From NCBI GenBank assembly GCA_030615705.1, contig JAUWYT010000024.1, forward strand, positions 1-11,184: a stretch of DNA of 11,184 bases, read 5' to 3'. Under the pieces are notes generated by a model. The model made no database searches, was not told the DNA's origin, and saw nothing but the letters and a program-made list of their open reading frames with translations. Positions 1-6,692 of the stretch are shown here, one piece after another (within the stretch, counting starts at the first letter, position 1; each line of letters begins with the position of its first letter). This DNA comes from Chloroflexota bacterium. Lineage in GTDB: Bacteria > Chloroflexota > Anaerolineae > VGOG01. The position numbers and the translations under genes are program-made.

Positions 1-1
1 A

Positions 2-952
2 GATGAGTTCGACGCCGAGTTGCTGCTAGAGGTCTTTGAGGAAAACCCCTTCCTCACCGATTTCTACACCGACCGGGAGAGGTACGCCTTCCAGACCCAG
101 ATCTTCTTCTTGCTGAGCCGCTATCGGCATCAGCAGCAAGTTGTCCCAGCAACTCTGCAGCGCAGCTCCCTCATCAGCGACTATACCTTCGCCAAGGACC
201 GGCTCTTCGCCCACCTGAATTTGAAAGACGACGAACTGGAGATGTACGAGCGGGTTCACACCATCATGGCGGAGAAGATCCCCGTGCCCGACCTGGTGGT
301 CTACCTGCGGGCCGATACCGACGCCCTCATGGAGCGCATCGCTGTGCGAGACCGCACCTACGAGCGGGGGATAGATCGGGACTACTTGGACCAGGTTCGG
401 CGGGCATACGAGCGCTTCTTCGCCGAATACACCACCGCCCCGGTGCTCCCCATTGATACCAACGAGCTGAACTACGTGCGCGCCCCCAAGGCCCTTTCCT
501 ACGTAGTGAGCCGCATCCGCTCGGCCCTGAGGGAGGGCACCTACCAGCGACCCCTGCCCCAGATGGGGGCCGTGCCGGTCAAGGAGGGCCTACCACCCCT
601 CGCGGGGGGTCGCCGACGGCTGGGCGATTTCCAGCGTTGGCATCGGACTCTAGACCGAGAGAAGGGCTTTTCCGGCGACCCTTACATCAACTTCGTCTGC
701 CTAACGGAGGAGGTGGGTGAGCTGGGGGCGGAGCTGAAGCAGGTCTGGGCAGCTCAGGAGACGCACTATAAGAAGGTGGGCAACCGCCGCGAGGCCCAAG
801 ACCGGGCCCTACAAGAGCACCTGCCCCACCTGCGGGAGGAGTTGGCCGACTGCTTGGCCTACCTCCTGAAGCTGGCCAGCTACACGGGGATAGACCTGGA
901 GGAGGCCTACCTGGAGAAGATGAGGACGAACGTGGGGAGAAATTGGGGATGA
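2..952 (+). CDS. Deoxynucleoside kinase-MazG-like pyrophosphohydrolase fusion (5' end outside window)
   Basis: The reading frame is open from base 2 (DEFDAELLLEVFEENPFL), so the gene begins upstream and its P-loop is missing. The first ~180 visible residues match the deoxynucleoside kinase (dNK) family, which phosphorylates deoxynucleosides to dNMPs. Visible signs are ENPFLTDFY, the SDYTFAKDRLFA segment that replaces the usual DRSIYED block in one subgroup, PDLVVYLRAD, and the lid arginines in RIAVRDRTYERGI followed by YLDQVRRAYERFF. After a ~25-residue linker (about 560-620) comes a MazG-like domain. Its EExxE motif (LTEEVGEL, codons from about 704) and ExxD motif (REELADCLAYL, about 836-865) would bind Mg2+ and hydrolyse NTP/dNTP to the monophosphate. 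The stop overlaps the ATG of the next kinase as ATGA, which implies translational coupling. The fusion puts dNMP formation and dNTP removal in one polypeptide; the substrate cannot be told from sequence. A TTG at 20 is only an internal codon. Confidence 0.85.
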   Translation, partial: DEFDAELLLEVFEENPFLTDFYTDRERYAFQTQIFFLLSRYRHQQQVVPATLQRSSLISDYTFAKDRLFAHLNLKDDELEMYERVHTIMAEKIPVPDLVVYLRADTDALMERIAVRDRTYERGIDRDYLDQVRRAYERFFAEYTTAPVLPIDTNELNYVRAPKALSYVVSRIRSALREGTYQRPLPQMGAVPVKEGLPPLAGGRRRLGDFQRWHRTLDREKGFSGDPYINFVCLTEEVGELGAELKQVWAAQETHYKKVGNRREAQDRALQEHLPHLREELADCLAYLLKLASYTGIDLEEAYLEKMRTNVGRNWG

Positions 953-1881
953 AGAAGTTCATCGCCATCGCCGGCAACATGGGCGTGGGTAAGTCAGCGC
1001 TGACTGCCCTTCTCAGCGAGAGGTTGGGTTGGGAGCCATTCTACGAGGCCGTGGACGATAACCCCTACCTGGCCGATTTCTACAAGGACATGAAGAAGTG
1101 GAGCTTCCATTCCCAGATGTTCTTTCTAGCTCGCAAGTTGCGTTATTATCGGACGATACTCGATCGTTCCGGCAAGGTGCTAGGAGAAACCATCGAGACA
1201 ACAAGAGTGGAGAAAAAAGCGCTTATCCCACTCGAAGAGCTTGGACTCTCCATGCGGGTAGAGAATTTGCTGAAAAAGGCCAACATGGCCACCGTGGCAA
1301 ATGTCCTGATTGCGTTGGAGAAGGGTGAATTGCTGAGCATAAAAAGATTCGGACCAAAATCCCTGGAGGAGGTATCAACCGCGTTGCGGGCCCGGGATTT
1401 CATGCCGTCCTCAGTTATCCAGGATCGCACCATCTACGAGGACGCGGAGATATTCGCCGAGAACCTCTATCGCCAGGGCTACATGAGCGAGCGGGATTAC
1501 CGCACCTACAGGGAGGTCTACGAGGCCATCCTCCTCATCCTTCCCCCGCCGGATTTGATAGTCTACCTGAGGGCCTCAGTTCCCACGCTGAAAAGCCGCA
1601 TCACCATACGAGGCCGCCATTTCGAGCGGGATATCGATCCTCAGTATCTGGAGCAACTCAACGACCTCTACGAGGAGTGGGCGAGGGACTTCGATATCTG
1701 CCCTCTTCTCATTATCCCCGCCGACGAGATGGACTTTGTGAAGCACTCCGCTCACCTGGAGCAGATCGCCAGTCGGCTGGCCTTCAAAAAGTTCCCCGAA
1801 TTGTTCAAAATGCTCCCCCACAGGCGCCGAGGCAGGAGAAAGATCCCCGCCCATCAGCGCGAATTCCCAGGATGGGAATAG
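949..1881 (+). CDS. Deoxynucleoside kinase with an inserted RNA polymerase alpha-CTD-like domain
   Basis: This is a second kinase of the dNK family, probably acting in cytoplasmic deoxynucleoside salvage. I chose ATG 949 (310 aa): it overlaps the previous stop as ATGA and has GGGGAG at 934-939. A TTG at 943 is the alternative. The P-loop GNMGVGKS is at residues 9-16. The FYEAVDDNPYL segment, with the likely catalytic Glu, follows at about 31-41. The SVIQDRTIYEDAEIFA block is at about 155-170, PDLIVYLRAS at about 201-210, and the lid RITIRGRHFERDI at about 217-229. Family members usually have about 210-230 residues. The excess is explained by a ~79-residue in-frame insertion at residues 76-154, described separately, and by a basic tail after about 285. 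Removing the insertion joins ILDRSG directly to SVIQDRT, the normal family layout. Both halves carry all the expected motifs, so the enzyme is probably active. Confidence 0.88.
   Translation: MKKFIAIAGNMGVGKSALTALLSERLGWEPFYEAVDDNPYLADFYKDMKKWSFHSQMFFLARKLRYYRTILDRSGKVLGETIETTRVEKKALIPLEELGLSMRVENLLKKANMATVANVLIALEKGELLSIKRFGPKSLEEVSTALRARDFMPSSVIQDRTIYEDAEIFAENLYRQGYMSERDYRTYREVYEAILLILPPPDLIVYLRASVPTLKSRITIRGRHFERDIDPQYLEQLNDLYEEWARDFDICPLLIIPADEMDFVKHSAHLEQIASRLAFKKFPELFKMLPHRRRGRRKIPAHQREFPGWE
1174..1410 (+). other. In-frame alpha-CTD-like (helix-hairpin-helix) domain inserted in the kinase
   Basis: These codons (residues about 76-154 of the kinase) have no counterpart in ordinary dNKs. 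The part from about 1234 to 1404 aligns by eye to the C-terminal domain of RNA polymerase alpha: IPLEELGLSMRVENLLKKA against E. coli RPVDDLELTVRSANCLKAE, and GELLSIKRFGPKSLEEV against VELLKTPNLGKKSLTEI. The equivalents of the E. coli 265 determinant are present at R103 (R265), N106 (N268), G135 (G296), K137 (K298), S138 (S299) and E141 (E302); C269 is replaced by Leu. Spacing between R103 and G135 is one residue longer than in E. coli. A hand count gives about 51% GC against about 55% in the flanking kinase sequence, a weak difference. I see no clear target-site duplication or terminal inverted repeat at the joints. Confidence 0.85.
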
Positions 1882-1890
1882 AAGTAGTAG

Positions 1891-1911
1891 GGGCAGCCCT
1901 TGCGGCTGCCC
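1891..1911. repeat. Intercistronic perfect inverted repeat
   Basis: GGGCAGCC (1891-1898) and GGCTGCCC (1904-1911) form a perfect 8-bp stem with a 5-nt loop between the kinase stop (1881) and the GTG/Shine-Dalgarno of the next gene. No U-tract follows, so it is not a typical intrinsic terminator. It may be an RNA-stability hairpin or a member of an interspersed palindromic repeat family. Its presence favours the later start of the downstream gene. Confidence 0.6.
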
Positions 1912-1922
1912 TAAAAGAAGCC

Positions 1923-1932
1923 AAGGAGGAGG
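1923..1932 (+). promoter_or_regulatory. Strong ribosome binding site deciding the start of the PLP enzyme
   Basis: AAGGAGGAGG lies 5 nt upstream of GTG 1938. The more upstream in-frame ATG at 1872 has no comparable Shine-Dalgarno sequence, lies inside the previous gene, and would make the ribosome translate the hairpin at 1891-1911. Confidence 0.65.
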
Positions 1933-1937
1933 ACATA

Positions 1938-2984
1938 GTGGCCATCAATTGGGATGCGAACAAAAATGCGGCGGCGAACATCTTCGAGACCATCGGCCGC
2001 ACGCCGCTGGTGAGGCTCAACAAAGTGGCCGAGGGGCTGCAACCCCAGATCATGGGCAAGATCGAGTACTTCACCCCCACCGGCAGTTTGAAGGACCGTA
2101 TCTACTACCGTATGATCACCGAGGCCCTCAAGCGCGACGACCTGAAGCCGGGGATGACCATCATCGAAAGCTCCACCGGCAACGCTGGTATCGCCTGTGC
2201 CTTCGTGGGGGGGATGCTGGGCTATCCGGTAGTCATAGTCATGCCCGCCGGGATGAGCGAGGAGCGCAAGATGATCATGCGCGCCTACGGGGGCCAGATC
2301 ATAGAGACGCCAGGGGCAGAGAGCGACGTGGACCTATGCCTGGAGAAGGTCAAGGAGATCAAAGCTGCCGAGCCGGGGAAGTACTGGGAACCGAACCAAT
2401 ATACCAACCTGGACAACATCGCCACCCATTTCACCACCACCAGCCCTGAGATCTGGGAGCAGACGGGGGGAGAGGTAGACATCTTCGTCGCCACCCAGGG
2501 CACAGGTGGGACGCTGACCGGCATTGGCCGCTACCTGAGGAAGATGAAGCCTGAGGTCAAGCTCTTCGCTGTGGAGCCGACCGAGGCCCCTATGCTCGCC
2601 AGGCGGGAGTGGGGCTCCCACAGGATCGAGGGCATCGGCGACGGCTTCGTGCCTCGTAATCTGGACCTCTCCATCCTCGACGGCATCGTTCTCACCACCT
2701 CAGATGAAGCCATCGAGATGGGCAAAAGGCTGGCCCTGGAGGAAGGCATCTTTTGCGGCATCTCTTCCGGCAGCAACGTAGCAGCAGCCCTTAAAGTGGC
2801 CCGGCGCTATCCCGAGGCGGGAGTCATAGTCACCATGATTAACGACACCGGCCAACGCTACTTCTCCACCGAGCTCTGTGGGGTGAAGAAGGAGATCGAG
2901 ATCCCAGAGCGGGAGCACCCGATGGATGATTATACCAAGGAACAGTTGGACAAGTACCAAGCAGGGTGGGTCATCATCGAGTAG
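1938..2984 (+). CDS. PLP-dependent cysteine synthase / cystathionine beta-synthase family enzyme
   Basis: A fold-type II PLP enzyme of 348 aa from GTG 1938. Family members make cysteine or cystathionine by beta-replacement on an activated serine. The N-terminal NIFETIGRTPLVRLN is typical. The Schiff-base lysine is K52 in TGSLKDR. The glycine-rich phosphate loop GTGGT is at 188-192, followed by TGIGRYLR, and the CGISSGSNVAAALKVA and DTGQRYFST segments are near the C-terminus. The substrate-binding loop reads ESSTGNAG (77-84) rather than the TSGNTG usual in O-acetylserine sulfhydrylases, so the substrate may differ and I do not assign cysK or cysM. An extension to ATG 1872 is possible but less likely. 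It lies 56 nt after the kinase and is probably co-transcribed with it. About 150 nt without a convincing gene or terminator follow. Confidence 0.85.
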   Translation: MAINWDANKNAAANIFETIGRTPLVRLNKVAEGLQPQIMGKIEYFTPTGSLKDRIYYRMITEALKRDDLKPGMTIIESSTGNAGIACAFVGGMLGYPVVIVMPAGMSEERKMIMRAYGGQIIETPGAESDVDLCLEKVKEIKAAEPGKYWEPNQYTNLDNIATHFTTTSPEIWEQTGGEVDIFVATQGTGGTLTGIGRYLRKMKPEVKLFAVEPTEAPMLARREWGSHRIEGIGDGFVPRNLDLSILDGIVLTTSDEAIEMGKRLALEEGIFCGISSGSNVAAALKVARRYPEAGVIVTMINDTGQRYFSTELCGVKKEIEIPEREHPMDDYTKEQLDKYQAGWVIIE

Positions 2985-3136
2985 ACAGTCGCCAGAGGCA
3001 GAGACATAGTGGACACCGACGTAGGCGATGTCCTCTGTCCCATCCCTCGCCGAGAAAGCCCTCTCTTACGTGACTTGTGCACTGGGTTAGCCGTCTTTTC
3101 CGAGAATCGTGCAACGAGGTTGCCAGAGAGAGCATA

Positions 3137-4675
3137 GTGAGAAGAAACAAAGCAATCATTAGACTAGCACTGATAGCTATGTTCCTATCTCTGCTATCAA
3201 CCAATGTTGAGGCCGCACCACTTGAGGCTAGGGATGCAGGTGTGAGCAAGGGATTCAACCCTACAAGGACGCAGACTTCGAATCCCACCATTACGCCAGC
3301 GAACAGGCCTGCAGCAACGTGGACCTGGACAAGCACTGCCACGCAAGTAGCCACGCCTACGGCCACCACGACACCAACTAGCACTCCCACGCAAACGCCC
3401 ACACTTACCGCCACCACGACACCGACTAGGACTCCCACAGAAACACCGACCAGCACACCTACGCCGACTGCGACATCGCTCCCTACCCCAACTTGGACGC
3501 CTACGCCAACCGAAACTCCCGTGACTTACTATGTATATTTACCAGTGATCTGGAAGCATTATTACCCACCGGAAGCTCGGGCGCTCTGGGTGACCCGCTG
3601 GGATTACACATATCCAGAGGACGTTCAAGAAATCGTAGCGCGAGCCGCCTACGCTAACTTCAACATCATATTCTTTCAAGTGCGCGGCCAGGCCGATGCT
3701 TATTACCATTCCAACTACGAGCCTTGGGCGGAGAGGCTAACGGGCACCCTAGGTCAAGATCCCGGCTGGGACCCTTTGGCTACCGCAGTGGAGCTGGCCC
3801 ACGCCGCTGGCCTGGAGCTACACGCCTGGGTCAACGTCTATCCCGTATGGGTGACCTCGCCGGGGGGACAGGCACCGCCAGAAGAGGTTACGCCGACGCA
3901 CTTGTTCTGGAGGCTCTCCCACACCTACGGCTGGGCTAACTGGCGGCAGTGGGATGAGGAAGGCCCTATGCTACTCACCGACCGCCGTCCATACCTATGG
4001 GCCAGTCCGGCTGTCACACTGACGGTTAATCACATCATATCTGTCTGCCAGGACATAATGACGCACTACGAAGTAGATGGGTTGCATCTGGATCGCATCC
4101 GCTACGCCGGCCCTGAATTCTCCCATGATCCCATCAGCAAAGCCCGCTTCGCCGAGGCTCAGATGCTCGAGCCAGATCTTACTTGGGAAGATTGGCAACG
4201 GGCACAGGTGGCGGACTTACTGAGCCAAATCTATGAGCAAGTCATCCTTACCCATCAGGATGTGATGCTGACTGCAGCGGTGTGGCCCATCTATCGAGAT
4301 TACTGGGACTGGATCGCTAACGACGGTTATGACGGCTATTATCAGGATTCCCAGGGCTGGATGTGGAAAGACTTAATTGATGCCATCGCTCCTATGCTCT
4401 ACACAGTCAGCACCAAGGATTACCCAGACCGCTTCGACGTCCTAGTCCGTGACTTCGTGTCCAATGCCAATGAGCGCCACGTTTGTCCAGGAATCACAGC
4501 CGATTATGATTCCTTTGATAGAATCTGGTCGAGAATTGAGATAGCTCGTCAGGCTGGAGCATCAGGTCAAGCTATATTCTCCTATTCCCTCATCAACAAA
4601 TGGGGCTATTGGGACGAGTTCCGCAATGGCCCGTATGCAATCCCAGCCGATGTCCCACCTATGCCCTGGAAATGA
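3137..4675 (+). CDS. Secreted glycoside-hydrolase-like protein (GHL10/DUF187 type) with Thr/Pro-rich linker
   Basis: I chose GTG 3137 (512 aa) because it puts a normal signal peptide at the very N-terminus: basic RRNK, hydrophobic [16 protein letters not shown], then TNVEA as the likely cleavage region. GTG 3077 would add 20 residues in front. Residues about 49-129 are a low-complexity Thr/Pro/Ala linker, followed by [10 protein letters not shown], a motif I associate with exported Chloroflexota proteins. From about residue 146 to the end is a TIM-barrel-like domain resembling the GHL10 family (YddW-like). Visible blocks are [49 protein letters not shown] and DAIAPMLYT. These proteins are thought to cleave polysaccharide or peptidoglycan-type substrates; the substrate here is unknown. 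The gene is probably a separate unit and converges on the maf-like gene across a strong hairpin. Confidence 0.82.
   Translation: MRRNKAIIRLALIAMFLSLLSTNVEAAPLEARDAGVSKGFNPTRTQTSNPTITPANRPAATWTWTSTATQVATPTATTTPTSTPTQTPTLTATTTPTRTPTETPTSTPTPTATSLPTPTWTPTPTETPVTYYVYLPVIWKHYYPPEARALWVTRWDYTYPEDVQEIVARAAYANFNIIFFQVRGQADAYYHSNYEPWAERLTGTLGQDPGWDPLATAVELAHAAGLELHAWVNVYPVWVTSPGGQAPPEEVTPTHLFWRLSHTYGWANWRQWDEEGPMLLTDRRPYLWASPAVTLTVNHIISVCQDIMTHYEVDGLHLDRIRYAGPEFSHDPISKARFAEAQMLEPDLTWEDWQRAQVADLLSQIYEQVILTHQDVMLTAAVWPIYRDYWDWIANDGYDGYYQDSQGWMWKDLIDAIAPMLYTVSTKDYPDRFDVLVRDFVSNANERHVCPGITADYDSFDRIWSRIEIARQAGASGQAIFSYSLINKWGYWDEFRNGPYAIPADVPPMPWK
3362..3457 (+). repeat. Imperfect 48-nt tandem duplication in the Thr/Pro linker
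   Basis: GCCACCACGACACC occurs at 3362-3375 and again at 3410-3423. The similarity continues as ACTAG(C/G)ACTCCCAC, giving a period of 48 nt (16 residues) with protein units [16 protein letters not shown] and [16 protein letters not shown]. It lies in a longer T/P-rich stretch, about 3283-3525, whose length could vary by recombination or slippage. The repeat multiplies possible O-glycosylation sites and probably works as a flexible cell-wall spacer. Confidence 0.75.
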
Positions 4676-4706
4676 TGCCCGACGCCTACATTATGCTCAA
4701 ACGCAA

Positions 4707-4736
4707 GAGAGCCGCTGTTCTTGATCAGCGGCTCTC
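4707..4736. terminator. Bidirectional hairpin terminator between convergent genes
   Basis: GAGAGCCGCTG (4707-4717) and CAGCGGCTCTC (4726-4736) form a perfect 11-bp GC-rich stem with an 8-nt loop. It lies midway between the 3' ends of the convergent genes at 4675 and 4777. T-richness is modest on both sides (CCATTTATG on +, TTGCGTTTG on -), so termination may be only partly intrinsic. Confidence 0.75.
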
Positions 4737-4776
4737 GCCATTTATGATCCGTAGCGGCGGTTGTCCCTGACCGCCA

Positions 4777-5457
4777 CTATGGGAGTTTGCTCACTGCTTG
4801 GTCATGCAAAATCTCCCCGGCTACGAGACAACGATAGCCAGTGAAGCCTTGGCAGGCCCGGGGCACATCCACAGGCAACATCAGACCGAGTTGGACTAAA
4901 GCCATGGCTAGGTGACAAAGGGGCAAGCCCATAATGCTAGCGTAACAGCCCTCGATACGCTCTACGGGGCTGAAGTTCTGGTACTGGATGGCATAGGCGC
5001 CAGCCTTGTCCAGGGGATCGCCACTGGCTGCGTAGCGAGCCACTTCCTCGTCGGTGTAGGCCCTCATCCAGACGGCGCTCTTGACTAGCTCCGTGATGGC
5101 GCGCCCCAATGCTGGATTATAGACTGTCACTCCGCTGAAGACGATGTGCTTCCGCCCCCGCAAGCGCCGCAGCATGGCTACAGCCTCGGCTTCATCTGCT
5201 GGCTTGCCCAGCACATCACCATTGAGGACGACGATGGTGTCGGCAGCGACGATCAGTCCCTCAGGGTAGGAGAGAGCCACACCCTTGGCCTTGGCCTTAG
5301 CCAGGCTCAGGCGGCAGACCATCTCCTGAGGGCTCTCTCCCCCTTCGCTCTCCTCGTCCACATAGGCCGCCGCTGCCACGAAAGGCACCTCCAATAGGGA
5401 GAAGAGTTTCCGCCGTCGCGGCGAGGCCGAGGCCAAAACCAATCGTTCTGGGACCAA
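4777..5457 (-). CDS. maf: Maf-family nucleoside triphosphate pyrophosphatase
   Basis: A 226-aa protein of the Maf/HAM1-like family, which hydrolyses dTTP, UTP or modified NTPs to monophosphates and so cleans the nucleotide pool. Signature blocks are LVLASASPRRRKL (residues 6-18), YVDEE (32-36), AADTIVVLNGDVLGKP (71-86), AMLRRLRGRKHIVFSGV (94-110) and GDPLDKAGAYAIQ (146-158), followed by VERIEGCYASIMGLPL (165-180). The last blocks look like the dTTP/UTP-specific (YhdE) subgroup. The length is a little above the usual ~190-200 because of a C-terminal tail of about 35 residues. The start is TTG 5457 with AGGAGGT at 5461-5467 directly upstream; the spacing is short. It lies 43 nt after the flavin oxidoreductase gene, so the two are probably co-transcribed. 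Confidence 0.9.
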   Translation of the reverse strand: MVPERLVLASASPRRRKLFSLLEVPFVAAAAYVDEESEGGESPQEMVCRLSLAKAKAKGVALSYPEGLIVAADTIVVLNGDVLGKPADEAEAVAMLRRLRGRKHIVFSGVTVYNPALGRAITELVKSAVWMRAYTDEEVARYAASGDPLDKAGAYAIQYQNFSPVERIEGCYASIMGLPLCHLAMALVQLGLMLPVDVPRACQGFTGYRCLVAGEILHDQAVSKLP

Positions 5458-5500
5458 CCTACCTCCTAGCAGCCGATTTTGCCATTTAGCTTTTGGCCGC

Positions 5501-6661
5501 TCACCTATTGGAGCTGCGGCAGGCGATGCCGTATTCTCCTGGCCCAGGCCAGCAATTGTTGCAGGAGATGCAGGCGGCGGGTTCCGTGCGACCCTCCTGC
5601 CACTGATTGGGCAGATCGGGTTCCCGGATTAGAGGCCGAGACATGGAGATGAAGTCAGCGGTACCTTCCTCAAGGATGCTCTCCATGACCTCAAGCGATC
5701 TCATCCCTCCTACCAGGATGAGCGGCAGTTCGGTCAGCTCTCGTGCCCGCCTGGCCTGAGGCAGGAAATATGCCTCATCCTCAGGCCTCAGGATGTCCTT
5801 TCGAGCACTGGTCGTGCCCATCCCACAACTGATCTCCACGGCATCAAGGCCCCAATCGGCCACGTGGCGTACTATCTCGACTCCCTCGTCCAGGGTCAGG
5901 CCATCCCGTACAAAGTCCTGGACACCCAGCTTGATGAGCAGCGGGTAATCGTCTCCCACCTCGTCCCGCACCGCTGCGGCCACTTCCTCGAGAAATCGCA
6001 GCCGCCGGGCGCTGCTGCCGCCCCACCGATCGCGGCGCCAGTTGCTGGCTGGCGAGCAAAACTGGTTGATCAGATAGCCATGCGCCCCATGTAGTTGGAC
6101 GCCGTCGAACCCCGCCTCCTTCGCCCGGCCAGCAGCCCTGCCGAAAGCCCCAACCAGTTCTTCGATCTCCGCCTCCGTCAATTCGTGGGGTCGAGGGCCT
6201 CCTTTGACCTGGGACACCGGCGAGGGAGCCACCGGCGTCCGGCCGACCCTTCGACTACCCCTTCGACCACACTCAGGGCAAGGCTCAGGACAGGTCACCT
6301 TCTCTGAGGCCTTGCGGCCGGCGTGGTTGATCTGCATGACCACGCCGCTTCGCTTACCGCCGCTCTCCCGGTGCACGACCTCGCTCAGAGTTCGCAGCGA
6401 GGGAACAAGGTCATCCCGATGGACAGCAGTCATCGTTGAGTGGGCCTTGCCACTCTCATGAACAAAGGCGTGGCCGGTGACGATCAGCCCCACCCCACCT
6501 CTGGCCAGGTCGGCGTAGAGATCAATCATGGCCTGCTCGGGCCGGCCCTCTTCGTCACACATCCTCTCCGCGGTGGCGGAGCGAACAAGTCGGTTCTTCA
6601 ACTCAAGGCCAGCGATATTACCAGCTTCAAACAAAATGGACAGGAGCTTCTCCTTTGGCAA
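5501..6661 (-). CDS. Old Yellow Enzyme-type FMN oxidoreductase with a repeat-derived insertion
   Basis: A NADH:flavin oxidoreductase of the YqjM/2,4-dienoyl-CoA reductase N-terminal-module type (386 aa), reducing activated C=C bonds through FMN. Visible landmarks are LFEAGNIAGLELKNRLV (10-26), MQINHAGRKA (109-118), PVAPSP (143-148), HGAHGYLINQFCSPASN (191-207), LLIKLGVQDF (241-250) and ILVGGMRS (315-322) with DFISMSRPLIREPDL (336-350). The C-terminal C364-x2-C367-x2-C370-x10-C381 resembles the Fe-S site of the dienoyl-CoA reductase group, but it lacks the large C-terminal NAD/FAD module. Residues about 123-138 come from a nested short repeat. The start is uncertain: TTG 6661 has no good Shine-Dalgarno and lies in the U-tract of the tRNA terminator. 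The AAGGAG within codons 3-4 could serve a CTG at codon 7 or the TTG at codon 10. The next gene, 43 nt on, is maf. Confidence 0.85.
   Translation of the reverse strand: MPKEKLLSILFEAGNIAGLELKNRLVRSATAERMCDEEGRPEQAMIDLYADLARGGVGLIVTGHAFVHESGKAHSTMTAVHRDDLVPSLRTLSEVVHRESGGKRSGVVMQINHAGRKASEKVTCPEPCPECGRRGSRRVGRTPVAPSPVSQVKGGPRPHELTEAEIEELVGAFGRAAGRAKEAGFDGVQLHGAHGYLINQFCSPASNWRRDRWGGSSARRLRFLEEVAAAVRDEVGDDYPLLIKLGVQDFVRDGLTLDEGVEIVRHVADWGLDAVEISCGMGTTSARKDILRPEDEAYFLPQARRARELTELPLILVGGMRSLEVMESILEEGTADFISMSRPLIREPDLPNQWQEGRTEPAACISCNNCWPGPGEYGIACRSSNR
6247..6294. repeat. Nested double copy of a CCTTCGAC...GCTCAGGACAGG repeat inside the oxidoreductase gene
   Basis: The outer halves CCCTTCGACTAC (6247-6258) and GCTCAGGACAGG (6283-6294) equal the element at 8863-8885 in dnaG. 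They are split by a 24-nt second copy (6259-6282) that starts CCCTTCGACCAC and ends ACTCAGGGCAAG. The nested copy is a multiple of three and keeps the frame. On the - strand the composite reads CPE-PCPECGRRG-SRR, i.e. CPE..SRR with eight extra residues. Confidence 0.85.
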
Positions 6662-6689
6662 ACAAAGAGCGGGAACTTCTTCCCGCTCT
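6659..6689 (-). terminator. Intrinsic terminator of tRNA-Asn
   Basis: AGAGCGGGAA (6666-6675) and TTCCCGCTCT (6680-6689) form a perfect 10-bp stem with a 4-nt loop. On the - strand it is followed by TTTGTTTG. It starts 3 nt past the tRNA CCA end, so it should stop tRNA transcription. Its T-tract includes the TTG proposed as the start of the oxidoreductase. Confidence 0.85.
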
Positions 6690-6692
6690 ACA

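Noticed and set aside
20..22. TTG at 20 as a real gene start
   Set aside because: The frame is open upstream to the window edge and the dNK family sequence begins before it; the P-loop is simply outside the window.
1174..1410. Intein or self-splicing intron in the kinase
   Set aside because: It has 79 codons, lacks splice-junction Cys/Ser...HN residues, and matches alpha-CTD instead; far too small for an intein.
3009..3031. GGACA...TGTCC inverted repeat after the PLP enzyme as a terminator
   Set aside because: Only 5 bp pair around a 13-nt loop and no T-tract follows; too weak to call.
2974..3456. Minus-strand ORF rich in Val/Gly ([14 protein letters not shown] pattern)
   Set aside because: It is the antisense reading of the Thr/Pro linker codons of the secreted hydrolase; the composition is an artefact of the ACN/CCN repeat.
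6259..6300. CxxxCxxC cluster in the oxidoreductase as a zinc or Fe-S site
   Set aside because: The cysteines come from the translated nested repeat element, not from a conserved family motif.
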